Position numbers and translations under genes: made by a program. This document shows positions 12,671 through 25,339 of a stretch of DNA of 64,000 bases, piece by piece. Each line of letters opens with the position of its first letter. The stretch's first letter is position 1. The DNA is taken from positions 7,375,501 through 7,439,500 of the forward strand of contig NC_037090.1 of the NCBI RefSeq assembly GCF_002994745.2, written 5' to 3'. The notes beneath the pieces were generated by a model. It had not been told where the DNA came from, did not search any database, and was given only the letters and a program-made list of their open reading frames with translations. The stretch comes from Rosa chinensis (lineage: Eukaryota > Streptophyta > Magnoliopsida > Rosales > Rosaceae).

Positions 12671-14596
12671 TGACGCGCTAAAAGCAAGCGCATAATTTAA
12701 CCCTGAAAATTATCGTTAGTAGTATAAGCAAATAGGGATCGTTCTATTCCGGGGATTGAGGGTACACCTGTAATTGTGAAACAAATAAAGAAAAGTATTA
12801 TTTACAAAAATAAAATAAAGAATATAAATATATACAATTGTATAAACAAATAAAGAATTAAAATAATAAAGTATTATTTACAAAAATAAAATAAAGAATA
12901 GAAATATATACAAGTAACAAAATAAAAAGGGGGGGTTTAAGAATTATAGAATTGAAAATTAAGATAAATAAAATAAAGAAAATGTAAAAACATATATGCA
13001 AGGAACAAAGATCAAAATCAATTCCATATAATCAAATTCGATTCAAACCCTATAATTGTTCTTCCAAGTCATGAGAGAGGAGTTGATCATGTGAAACATT
13101 CGAAAGCAAATGATTTCCCATATTTTACTTTTCAATGCTAATTAACCTAAGCGAAAGCACCTAGATTAATCCTATCAAACATGCAATCAAGCCCTAGAAA
13201 GCTAGTCAATCATGACATGTTCAACGCATTAGACATAGAGAAAGGCTATCAACTCAAGTGTACAACTTAGTTATGGAAAAGTCCACCTAATTGCAATCCT
13301 CTTCAATTAAATTCGATTCTTGTCCAGAACCTTTACTACTTTTGATTCAAGTTACACAAAACGAAAAGTCGATTTCATGTTCTTAAACCTAGCACCAATT
13401 ACATGCAAATCCTATAAGTGTCGACCCAAATAAGATAAACATATAAAAGTTTTCTGTAAAGCAAATTTAATCGAACAAACTCACATAAGCAACTTAGAAT
13501 CACAATTATAGAATTCGAAAACTTTATTTAAACATAGAAATTGGGCTTAAACTTTGCCCTAAACATTATTGTTAACTAGAAACAAGTTCATACGAAATCA
13601 AACAAGGAAAACAAAAGATCATTACAAGGAAAAAGAATGAATTACACCGTGAGGGGAGATGGAGATGGAGAGCTAGATGGTTGGATCTTGAATCTTGGAA
13701 GCAAGCCTTCAAGGTGGATGATGGAGGATATGATCTTCACGGCTCATTCTTCTTCTTCCTCTCCTTGCTTGAAAATGCAGAACTTTGCAACTAGAGAATG
13801 GAGAAGGAAAATGGAAAGGAAATGGAGAGACAAAGAAGATGAAATGGATGAAGGAATTGGTGTTATGAAATGGTGAATTGGTCTCTATTTATAGGCTTCC
13901 AAGCAACACTATTTGGCTTTTAAACAAATCATAATGGGTTAGGTTTGAGCACTTAAACACTTGGTGGATTTGTTAGGTGAGAGCACTTAAACACTTAGTG
14001 GATTTGTTAGGTGAGATCACTTTCTCTTCCTTTATTCCTTTAATTTTTATCTCCACTAAGAACTCAGTTTTAGCCTTTGACTTCTTCATATGAAATGTTC
14101 CACTATGAGTGTAGATCATTGTGGTAAAATTTCAGAATGTATTGCCATGTGGTTGGGCCGGAAATGCTGCTGGACCTCTTACAGGTCCAGTTTTCCGGTT
14201 TTGCTTCTGTAGAAAATTGGGCTGATTGTTTGAAGGCCTTCCACTCATAGTTTGCTCTGGCACTCTTCATAAGAAATGTTCCTTTGGGTGTCTAGAATGG
14301 ATCTGGAAGGTTTCAGCTCATTTGAAGTTCATTTAGTCAGGCGGCCGCTCTTACTTCTTTGCTTGGCTTGGTTTCTCCTAGCCGGAGTAGGAATATGTGT
14401 AAAATTGATCTTTTAGTACATTTCCATTTTTCTCCATCATTTCCAGGTAATTATGGACCTAACGCTCATTTCACCTTCATCTACTCCAATGTACCTAAAA
14501 ATAGAAATTGAATTAAAAATCGATTCAGTTAAGGAATTAACTAAGCAAAATGTGAGGAATTAACTATTAAAATACTGCATTAAAATGCTCCTATCA
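12671..14596 (-). mobile_element. Solo LTR of the WUS-carrying retrotransposon family
   Basis: Starts TGACGCGCT and ends CTCCTATCA, flanked by a perfect 5-bp duplication TAGTT (12666-12670 and 14597-14601). The sequence is closely similar to the LTRs at 33059-35230 and 40239-42413, but shorter (1926 bp), mainly lacking the GA-rich stretch matching about 34240-34640. Orientation (minus) follows the full-length element. The clean duplication without an internal region indicates LTR-LTR recombination after insertion. A TATA-like site (TATAAATAG on the minus strand) lies near 13886-13895. Confidence 0.9.
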
Positions 14597-14601
14597 TAGT
14601 T

Positions 14602-16880
14602 CCCAGGTGTTTTCGTCATATTAAGGTTTACATTCCAAACCATTTCATACATGTATGGATTAGTAAAGCAATTCAACTTTGAGCGATTGACTACAAGTCC
14701 AATAATTAGGGCGTTTAATATCCGGTAGGCTCCAACGACGGAGATCTCCATCATCCTCAATGTACTTAAGCACCATTTCCACATGATCCATGTCCTCAAC
14801 TTCTAAAGAACTGATTATAAGCATTTATATGCGTGTAATTATATCTAAAACACTATAAATAAGCAAATCCTCATGTCAATTAATATGTAATTAATCCATT
14901 TTTATTTACTTTGTAGAAAATAAGCGGAATTGCGAAAACGAGATAAAATTGTGTGAAATTGGAGCAAATTGGAGTTTCCGACAAAATGACTAAATAGTCA
15001 ATGCGGGTCAACCGTGGTCAACACCATTAAAGGAGCGGAATCCAATTATCTCTGATAATATGTGTGGAAGTGTATTGAGAAGAGAGAAGAAAGAAATAAT
15101 GGGGAAACCGGAAAAGAAAGAAAGAAGAAAGGTGAAGAAAAGAAGAAAGAAAAAAAAAATAAATAAATAAATAAAATTCTGATGTGATGACGTCATATTG
15201 ACATCAGCATTGGCATCACATCTCCATCTCTTTTCTTTCTCCCCCACGTGCTACCTCTTCTTCTTTCTTTGTTTTTTTTCTTTTTCTTTTCTTTTTCCTC
15301 CCTCCTATCCCATGCTGCCACATGTCCCTCTCTCTTCTTCCTTCCTCTCATACCAGCCACACACCCAATTAAACCTAATAATCCACTCTCCCCATATTTT
15401 TCTTCTCCCACATGCCGCACACCAGAGAACACAAGCCGCAGCACACCTAAAATAGAGGCAGCCCCTTTGGGCTGCTCTCTCTCCTCTCCTCTCCTCCTTC
15501 TCCTCCATTTTTAAATCTCTTACCATTTTCTCTCAAGATTGGAAGGAGGAATTAAAGGTTTTCACTTTACTTCATCAAGGCTTCATCACCACAAGGGATT
15601 TTGACTTTGGTAAAGAGTGGGGACTTAATTTCAAGTTGGGTTCATATTTGCCTCTAGCAATTTGTGAGCTTAGCTTGTGTTCATTCTCTCCTCTATCATT
15701 TCTCTTAATTTCTTATGTATTTGATGATGTATTTGATAATGGGTTGTGAGTAGTTTAATTTTGGGAGTTAGGGTTGTGAAGCCCTAACTCATCTTGTATA
15801 AATATTGATGCTTTAATTTTAATAAATGCAATTTTCATTGTGTATGCTTTAAATCCGAATTTATTGGTCCTTAGAAGCATGTTTCTAGGCTTTGTCACCC
15901 TTTGAAATTATGTTGTGGGCAATTGTGATGAATAGATTGATAAATTGACAACTTATTGGTTTTGTTGCATCTAGGATTTAAGTGTGGTAACCATTAGTTA
16001 GCTTAATTGTAGCTAAGCTTGCTTGGGTCTCTATTATCTTGCACTCTAGGCCTCTAATTTTAGATATTGCGGCCTTAACCGGCGTAATGCCTAAATTAGA
16101 GAGTTGATTGTGGCCCTAACCGGCATAATCAATATACCGAAAGGATAATTGGTTTAGTAGCCTTGACCGGTACTAAATACGGGACTTAACACATATAGAA
16201 AATGCATGCATTTATGAAATTGGCACCGATATTTGCAAGATAGTTAGTGTGAATCACCCGACGCTTCCATATTCCCATTAATTTGAAAACCCAAATTTAA
16301 TTTTCTAATTCGTTAATTAGTTGTTTAGTTTACTTTTCGGTTGCGTTTAATTTAGTTGATTCCCAATTCAAAACCCCCTACAAATTTCGACTCATTTGTG
16401 CATATCCACCACTAGGCTCTTAGTTTTGATTAGGCTTTGGTGAAAACCAAAACCGAGCATTGCTAGGGCTTGGTGCCTTAGATTAACATTTTTATTTATT
16501 TTCTTTTTCTTTTCTTTGTTTGCTAAGTGTCTTTATTTCCGATTACCCAAGGATTGTGGGTTAGCCACTAATCCCCGTGGTACGATAAACTTTGGGCATT
16601 ATACTTCCCTATCTTGACAACGATACGTACGCTTGCGTAAATGTGTATCAAGTCAAGAACTTGCATCCATTCCCTAATTTTAAACAAAACCAAAACGAAA
16701 CTTTATCTTAAACATCACATTCATGTATACCTAAATTGCAAGTGAAAGACTCAAAACTTCAACTTACATCATTGCATTCAATATCAACAAGCTTAGCAGA
16801 TTAGTAATCATACGCAACACCTAGAGCCACTCTTGGAAGGATATCTTCTGGAATGGACTCTGACCAAGGCAGATAATTGG
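14602..16880 (-). pseudogene. Unidentified coding-like fragment, split by a solo LTR
   Basis: Once the solo LTR at 14812-16655 is set aside, the flanking minus-strand DNA reads as one open segment. It begins MDASSLEVEDMDHVEMV and runs on to LRRWSLPDIKRPNYW before stopping near 14660. A second open piece (WSESIPEDILPRVALG) lies near 16830-16880. I do not recognise the family. The codon-like character suggests a host gene piece carried inside the Harbinger-type element, but this is weak. Confidence 0.3.
14812..16655. mobile_element. Solo LTR of a second retrotransposon family
   Basis: 1844 bp starting TGATTATAAGC and ending TATCAAGTCA, flanked by a perfect 5-bp duplication AGAAC (14807-14811 and 16656-16660). 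It contains a CT-rich tract (15240-15510) and a near-terminal stretch ACGATACGTACGCTTGCGTA. No internal retroelement region remains. Inserted within the Harbinger-type element, so younger than it. Confidence 0.85.
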
Positions 16881-17045
16881 CCATCTATTTATATACTAGC
16901 AAGATTTGCATATCGACAACAAATATCACATTTTTAAAATATTTGATCTTTATCAACTTATAATTTTTAATTTTCATTGTAGTAACCCAAAGAAGTAACC
17001 AGCATACATGCATGACTTTATTTAGTACATCCATTTTCAATCAGA

Positions 17046-18177
17046 TTAGACATGGGGTTTCTTAGAACAAGCTTGATTAGACACTGCAACCATTTTCTCT
17101 AGGCTGACCCGACATTGCAGATGTTGGCAAAAGCTTGTGTGTATTTCATTCTGCATATGTCGATAGCTTCCCACATCGACTCTGCATAGGAAAGAACTCC
17201 AGTTCAACAACTGAGAGATACAATCAATAAAGTGTGTAAAAAAAAAAAAAATCTGATAGCTAGGAGAACATACAAACATCTTGAAGCACTCCCAGTCATC
17301 CACTAGATGTTGTCCCTAAGGCCTCACATTCATCAATACTTTTGAGCTCTTCTCCAAATAGAAGCTCCCCTATTTTGGTTATGCTGTAGTCCACATGCAT
17401 GTTTCCTTTGAGCAGTTTCATTAAGTCGCTGCTTTTGAGCTTCTCATGAGAGCCAGGTTGAGCTCTGTTTACCTGAATATTAAATGGAGGTAATGTAAAA
17501 CATTTTGATATTATTAAGTACTTGGAGTTCAGTACCCAGAAATCAACTAGTTTATAGTGTAAAATAAAATTTCAGAATTGAAGTTTGGAAACCTTTTGCT
17601 GGGAAAGAAGGAGGGCTACATCACTTATCTCAATGTGAATGTACCAAAATCACAGAAGCAATAGAGTACTGATTAGCTTTTGATTTAAACTACTTTAGAA
17701 AGTCACTAGTTAGACAGTATCATATAAACAAAAACTCTAAATTTCTCTTACCAATTCCTCCAGCCAGAAAATATTATACAAGTCTTCCAAACAAGTACCG
17801 AATTCTTTAGGAACATGAGGATCAACATAACAATTTGTTGCATAACTATTCTCTTCTGCATTTGCTGCTGTAGTAGCATAAATATTCATTTTCTTTAGAA
17901 CCAAACCCTCAAACATACTCCCAGACTCACAAGCTTCAAGGTAAAACACCTTTTTTTTTTTTTTTTTTTTTTCAGCCAAAGCGTAAAAAAGTTCTTAAGT
18001 TTATGGTTCACCAAAATAATAGTTGAAACCTATAGTGAGGGCAGATTGTATATCAATTACTACTGAAGTGAAAACTCTCACTATGCTTTTGTAACCTTTA
18101 GCAGCATGCTTCTTTTTCAACATATGTATTAGATGATTTAGATCTTTAGCATAAACAACGTCATTGTCACTAGGCAT
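17046..18177 (-). pseudogene. Legumain / vacuolar processing enzyme fragment
   Basis: Minus-strand remains of a C13 cysteine protease. Near 18082-18177: YAKDLNHLIHMLKKKHA. Exon 17752-17949: [17 protein letters not shown], with the EACESGS motif holding the catalytic Cys, then [11 protein letters not shown]. Around 17290-17472: MHVDYSITKIGELLFG, the linker/C-terminal part; 17046-17300 matches the C-terminal VDDW...QAC prodomain. The N-terminal half, including the HGGPG catalytic His region, is absent. A long T run (17951-17972) sits next to the acceptor, and in-frame stops occur after TTSSG. Lying wholly within the Harbinger-type element, it looks like a captured, decaying gene fragment. Confidence 0.8.
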
Positions 18178-19394
18178 CATTGACTATGTACAATTGAAAG
18201 ACAACTAATTAAGCTTTAATAACCTGTGATCCCAAAGGCATATGTGGAGCACAATACAACGTATGCTCAACCTATACACAATTTTGACAACTAAACTTTA
18301 CAAGCTAAACTCTATGAGCCCATGATGCAATCTTCTAAAAATGGGAATGGGTGGTTGTACAAGTATTGGTATATTCATCCATGCATCACTGATCATCGAT
18401 CCTTACTCAGCCAATTAGCGATCCTTACTCACCCAATCCTACCAAAACAAAGCTAAACAAAAATTTCAACCTAAAAAATAAAAAAAATCCAAAAGAAGCC
18501 AAGCAGTATTTGAACCATCAATATATTCAATCAAACAGATAATAGCAGCCTTGGTACATGAAATCCTTAAGCTAATCAAAAATGCTCTTAATGTCAAAAG
18601 AAGAATGATATGTCCACATAAACTTTCTAACCTGATCAAATTAGCCAAAACCAAGTGATAATTTCCCCCAAGTCAGGTTGAGGTCACTTCGAGGTCAGCG
18701 ATTGAGATCAGTTCATCTTCTCTCTTTGGCGTCTTTTTCATCTTTAGAATGAGAGAAAAAAAAAATTGAAAGACGTCAAAATCTGACCTCTAAAGGGTGG
18801 ATTTCTGATAGGGTTTGGTATTTATACCAAGCACCCTAGAATCCTACAAAATCAAGCATTTAATAAATTCCTTCAAAATCATTAGGTTTTTGAATACCAC
18901 CAGAATTGAAAGGACTTTTTAAAATCTTGATTGAATACCTCAAGTTTTTAAATGACTTTTTAAAATCTAAATTGAATGCCACAGGATTTTAAATGAATCT
19001 TAAAATACAAAACAATCCTATAGAGTCCTTATTGAATACACCCCCCTAAGTCATCGCCTCGGCTCGGAGTCCAAGTAATCCATCGAATTCCAACTCTCTC
19101 TACTCCACTACTAAGAAACGTATTGACTTAGGCATCGGAGGGTTTTCTGCAGGTACCCCCTGCTCCTCGAGCCGACGGTCAAACTCTGAGTCAACACTCG
19201 AGGAATCGATCATCTCCTGCTCCAGTCCGCATTCATTTGTGAGTCAAACTCCTCTACGGAATTTTTCGTCACCAACAGGGGATGATGGTGAAACTAGTAA
19301 TGTGGGGTACTGGGGGGTTTAACGTAGGGTTTAAGCCCTGGATTTACTGTTTTGCGTGGTGTAAAAAGTAATTGAAGGAGTTGAATTACTTGAA

Positions 19395-20868
<1,474 letters not shown>

Positions 20869-20877
20869 TTAGTTGAA

Positions 20878-22541
20878 ACTGAGAAAGAGGAGGGAACTAC
20901 TATGTTCTTAGTTTTACCTGATCTTTTTTTTTACTGTGTCATTCTGGAAATCTGTTACAGATTGCTTCATTTGTTTCCATTGAAAGAGTAGAGAAAGTTA
21001 TGACTTATATCCATGTGTTCAAAACCTTAAGAAGCTATTTTGACCAACAATTTAATAAACTTTGATTGGAATTTACCATGAAAGAGAGGATCTTTGACCA
21101 GACTATATTATGTAACTATGGGGGTTAGATTTTTAATCAGTGTTCAATAGGACATGGATAACAATAATTATGATCTAAATATTAGTTAGATTTAGAATTG
21201 TAGTTCAGTGATCCGATCCGATAGTACGCTGCCCGCATTTCATATATTATTGATTATGCTGTAATAAGATTGTTAAAAATAAGACAATAAAATTGATTTC
21301 TCAATTTAATAGGAAATAAATATTCAATATATGTTATTTTATGGAAATTCAACAACTATGTTAAGTACCACCCGTTACTGTTTGCTATAATAACAATATC
21401 TTTCGTCCCTTAAAAAAAAAAAATATTTTTCATTTGATAAATTAAGAGTTCAAGAATTTGACTCACTCGTCCCGAGACGAGTAGTTATTAAATAATTAAG
21501 AAAAGAAGAAAAAAAAAACTACTTTGAGCAACAAATATATATCTTGAACAACTCCACATCTCCTAATGAGCCCTTCTTTCACCAACTCACAAGTCATAAG
21601 TCATAACAAATATGAACAATCTACAACCGCTCAATAAAAATATCGACGGGTCACTCTAAAATAAAGTAAATAATAAATCATCTATTAATTTACAAAGAAT
21701 GAAATAATTAATGTAGAGGGTCTTTTGGTAAACTCTCATACCGTAGTGATTTCCCATTGGTCGAGCTGAAAATATCAATGTATTAAATGCATGTGTATGT
21801 GAGAATGTGAGACTCGTTGACGCCACTGCACAAAAGATGATGAGATATTTTTAAAATTGACGCGAAAAAAGTTGAGATGAAGTAGATAGGGCTAGAGCTA
21901 GTTTTGATCCAGGGCTACGTATTTTCTACTACAACATTCCAAACCCTTCACTACTATATACATGCATTCATGCAAGCAATGATAAGACTTGGATAACCAA
22001 GCATAATTGAACTGTGAAAACAGGGTTAAGTAAAATTCTTCGAGGGAGCTAAACTCGGGCAGCTCTGCCGACAATTAAGGTATACGTAAACATGATGTAA
22101 GGATCAATGGAGTGTGTGAATGGGAGGCATGAAGCTAGCTTTCCCTGAATCTAACAAAGCTACCAAGCTTGGAATGTTCGATATGAACAAATGATTTGAT
22201 TAATGGATCCCTTTCTCACATCAATGATTGTTTATTGGACTCGATCGGCATGAGCTAGCTGGAGAGTACATTCTTTTCAATGCTTCCACAGCGACCCGAT
22301 ATTACTTGGTGTTGTGATCAATCATTTAAAAGCCTTTAAGCTAGCCAACTAGCAGACGCATACGTACTAGTCCCTAATTCGAGTCCCCAATTAAACCATA
22401 TCTCAATCCTTTGCGTCCACGCAACTAAGTTCTATATATATAAAACATACATGCACAGCTTGTAGTCTACGTTTGATTATAAACTAAAGACTTTAGTTAT
22501 GAAACAACATCGAAGTTAGAAGGTCACCATCCTACTTAGCA
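20878..22541. other. Intergenic DNA, no gene seen
   Basis: AT-rich sequence with no convincing ORF or paired repeat. A short imperfect palindrome (ACTCGTCCCGAGACGAGT) lies near 21466-21483. Confidence 0.5.
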
Positions 22542-22557
22542 ACTGGGGTCGTCATCA

Positions 22558-22560
<3 letters not shown>

Positions 22561-22606
<46 letters not shown>

Positions 22607-22697
22607 CCCCACCCCTCCCCACCCATGATGGGGCTCGAACTCCTGACCTCCCAAATGAGAGTTCAGAGCCTTACCACCCCACCAACACACACACACC
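22561..22697 (-). mobile_element. tRNA-derived SINE with 19-bp target duplication
   Basis: A 43-base T run (the A tail on the minus strand) is followed by a body ending at 22697. Both sides are flanked by ACTGGGGTCGTCATCACCT (22542-22560 and 22698-22716). The minus strand has a pol III A-box-like TGGTAAGGCTC and a B-box-like GAGTTCGAGCCCC, as in tRNA-derived SINEs. The body is only about 95 bp. The perfect duplication points to a recent insertion. Confidence 0.82.
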
Positions 22698-22716
22698 ACT
22701 GGGGTCGTCATCACCT

Positions 22717-23835
22717 GCCATACACCATGCATGATCTAATTTAATAGTAATTTAGTGCTATTCCTAACTAATCAAAGACTATAATGAACCCCAATTATTT
22801 TCGGGGAAGTCTTATTTACAGATATGCAAAATACAAGCTAAATAAAATAAGAACGAGCGAAAACGTTGATTGTATTTCTTTCAACATTCTTCACTAATAA
22901 TTTTTCATTATCTTGTCCAAATAAAATCATTCATGTGCTTCTCTTTGAAGATATGTAGATATAAATTATCAAAGAGCGATTTGAAAAATTATCGATTTTA
23001 AGATTAATTATATACATGGTATAATGAGAATGAACAAGAAAAGGCCTGATAAAGGATGAAGTTAATTGGCTAAATAGTTATTCTCAGAATAAATTGATCG
23101 ATTATGAAATTATAGAAAAATATGAGGCGGTGATTACTTTAATATCTTAATAGGGATCGATCTAGGATTTCTACCAAACATGCACTTTGTTTCTCACAAT
23201 ATGCTGATTAAAGCTAGCGATTTTTTTTTTTTCAGACAAGAAACAGATATTGGCAGCCGGATTTTTTGAAAAATTTGGAAACCATATAACTATGTCGTAA
23301 TCACGTGAAGAGACGTACTCTATATGATGCATCTAGTTTTGTAGAAAACTATCATATTAATTAAAAGGAAAGGGGCATGTGAGCCTCTCTAAGGCTCTTG
23401 GTCCCATAATCACATGCATCTTTTGAGCTTGAGCTCACCCATCGAGTGTTCCTTCTGTCACGCACTAGCAGCTTATAAACGCGCGCAACAAATCTGGGTC
23501 TGGTCTGCACTGTTATATTTTACAACTCCACAAACACCCACTATTAATTAGTAAGCTAGCTTCAACCACACAACTGGTATCAATGTCATAGCCATTATCC
23601 ACATCCAATACAAATAAGAATATCATCATCATATAGTATCTTTGAATCTCAATCTATCTATATAGCAAAAGGGTGCAGTTAATTAATTCTCCTGCTTGAT
23701 CGGCGTAATACAATCAATTAGTTTTTTTTTTTTAAGATGATCAAAAGATTTTATTCCTATCACATGATAAGTTTGATACAACATTTAGTTATAAGGTCCT
23801 GCTTTTACTAATATAGAAAGTTAGAAACTAATAGC
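22717..23835. other. Intergenic DNA, no gene seen
   Basis: AT-rich sequence without coding potential or recognisable repeats, apart from short homopolymer T runs. Confidence 0.5.
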
Positions 23836-23920
23836 GACACTACAATAAAATGCCTGAACACTATCCTAATTCTCGCATTTATCTCACTAGGATAGTGTCC
23901 AGGCATTTTATTGTAGTGTC
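23836..23920. repeat. Near-perfect 33-bp inverted repeat with CACTA-like ends
   Basis: Arms 23836-23868 and 23888-23920 are complementary at 32 of 33 positions, with a 19-nt loop. The outer ends read GACACTACAATAAAATGCC. CACTAC ends resemble CACTA-superfamily TIRs, so this may be a tiny MITE; it could also fold as a small-RNA hairpin. No matching 3-bp target duplication was found. Confidence 0.8.
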
Positions 23921-24559
23921 TCGGGTTCCACTCTTGAAAAGCTTCGTTCATGGCCAAGGCCCTACAAAGAAAAATAGGAAAAGCTTGAAAGCTCCACAGC
24001 CATGTGCATCAGTGCATCATATTGGAATTTGGATACATCAACAAGTTATGAAACTGGTAAACTATGATGTGTCCCTTTCCTGTCAAGCACAAACAAGCAT
24101 GCAATTATGGATTTTGAAGTTGGTGTTATTTAGGGATTAGGGGCATGAATATGTTTGGGCAGCTTGGTTTATGTATTGGGTAAGAGTGTAAGACCCTTTG
24201 GTGCCAACTTTTATGGGGTCATTATATTTGGGCCTGAACTCAAATTGATGTCACTGTGTTCTTAGTGATTTTCCAATTCCCAAATGATTCTCCACAACAT
24301 CAAATAGTGGCCTAGGTTGGTCACTGTAGAAGCCTACTTAGAGGCCCAAAACTATATTTCTAAGACTAGCTAGCAGCCTTTACATTTAACTCTCTGGTAT
24401 CACATTTGCATGTGAAGTTTATTAGTCTGTGATATCACGTTTTAATGAAGTTCATCTTCTGAACAGTTTGATAAATACAAAACTTCACAACCAAAGAGAA
24501 CACAGTTCAATGAAGTTCATCTTCTTAACAGTTTGACCTTCACAAAATTCGCACTTATA

Positions 24560-24785
24560 GTTTGGTTCGCGGGAAACTATCCACATCTGTTTCGCTTTTC
24601 TTTTCAGGTCGGATGCCTTCGTTCGTATTGCTTTAGCCTCTACCCTCTTAGAGGGGTTTGCTCTCCGGAGTTTATTTTGGGCTAGTCGATCTGTGTTTTT
24701 ATTTTCATTTTCTTTGTGTCTCATTTTTGAGTCTGTACGAATTGTTGTTATTAATAAAGTTTTTCTTTTGCCGGCAAAAAAAAGA
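24560..24785 (+). mobile_element. Possible LINE 3' tail
   Basis: Sequence ending AATAAAGTTTTTCTTTTGCCGGC followed by an A run resembles the 3' untranslated end of plant L1-type LINEs. No coding part is attached and no target duplication is clear. The 126-codon minus-strand ORF here looks spurious. Confidence 0.35.
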
Positions 24786-25180
24786 AAGCTATATATGGCA
24801 GCTATTTTCATTTTCTTTTGATCTCGAAGAAATTGCAAGCTATTTTCATTTTCTTTGTGTCTCACTTGATGAATATATGGCAGTAATTTTATTAAACATC
24901 AGAAAAATTCCAATATATTTGTATTTAAGAAGATAGATACAATCCATTCAAAAGTTTTCACACATTCTCAAAACAGCTTGCCCCAAACCCAAAATTCTAA
25001 AACACACAAAAACAAGATAAAAAGAGAGACTGCCACCCATTATCTATCATTCTACAATTTTCAAGCTCAGTAGCTTAACTGGTTTAAACTATTTATCAGT
25101 CCCCATCTCACTTTTCCTCAGTGAGCTTCCTCCCCTGAACGCTTTGGTTAATTTATCAATTTTCATAAACTTTTATTCTC

Positions 25181-25339
25181 TCTGTTTGAACAGAGGAGGC
25201 TTCTTCAGTTGTAACCTTTGCTTCCATTTTCATTTTCAATAAGAGGTAAACTTGAAACCTTTTCTACGTTCTCTTCTGTTTGAACAGAGGAGGCTTCTTC
25301 AGTTGTAACCTTGCTTCCATTTTCATTTTCAATAAGAGA
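25181..25339 (-). repeat. Tandem duplication in the 3' end of the NPF gene
   Basis: A 65-bp stretch at 25275-25339 recurs at 25181-25246 (start-to-start offset 94 bp). The downstream copy has one extra T (CCTTTG against CCTTG), which changes the frame and ends the protein with GSKGYN rather than repeating KVTTEEASS. It changes only the cytosolic C-terminus. Confidence 0.85.

Larger units (their letters stand above)
12420..19046. mobile_element. PIF/Harbinger-type DNA element of 6.6 kb carrying gene fragments
   Basis: Termini are perfect inverted repeats GGGGGGTGTATTCAAT (left 12420-12435; right end at 19046), flanked by a TAA target duplication (12417-12419 and 19047-19049). TAA/TTA 3-bp duplications with G-rich ends are typical of PIF/Harbinger elements. 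Subterminal DNA (12436-12665 and about 18850-19030) is rich in short variants of GATTTTAAATGATTC. No transposase is recognisable, so it is non-autonomous. Inside are two solo LTRs (12671-14596 and 14812-16655), a legumain fragment (17046-18177) and an unidentified coding-like piece. The stretch 18200-18800 holds nothing I recognise. The insertion site is exact because the interrupted repeat unit can be compared with its two intact neighbours. Confidence 0.82.
12131..19277. mobile_element. Solo LTR (Ty3/gypsy-like), split by a Harbinger-type insertion
   Basis: Starts TGTGGGA at 12131 and ends ACCAACA at 19277, flanked by a 5-bp direct repeat GGGGA (12126-12130 and 19278-19282). Without the inserted element (12420-19046 plus one TAA) the LTR is about 520 bp. 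No primer-binding site follows either end, so it is a solo LTR. The stretch GACTTAGGCATCGGAGGG near 19130 resembles a motif I know from plant gypsy LTRs. The LTR start occurs twice more, at 11001 and 11571, because of the triplication. Confidence 0.7.

Noticed and set aside
15193..15526. Several overlapping ORFs on both strands
   Set aside because: CT/GA-rich part of a solo LTR; no domain and no codon bias.
12420..19046. Autonomous Harbinger element
   Set aside because: No DDE transposase or Myb-like ORF recognisable anywhere inside.
22600..22697. Possible tRNA gene (A and B boxes)
   Set aside because: Has an A tail and a 19-bp target duplication and cannot form a full cloverleaf; it is a SINE.
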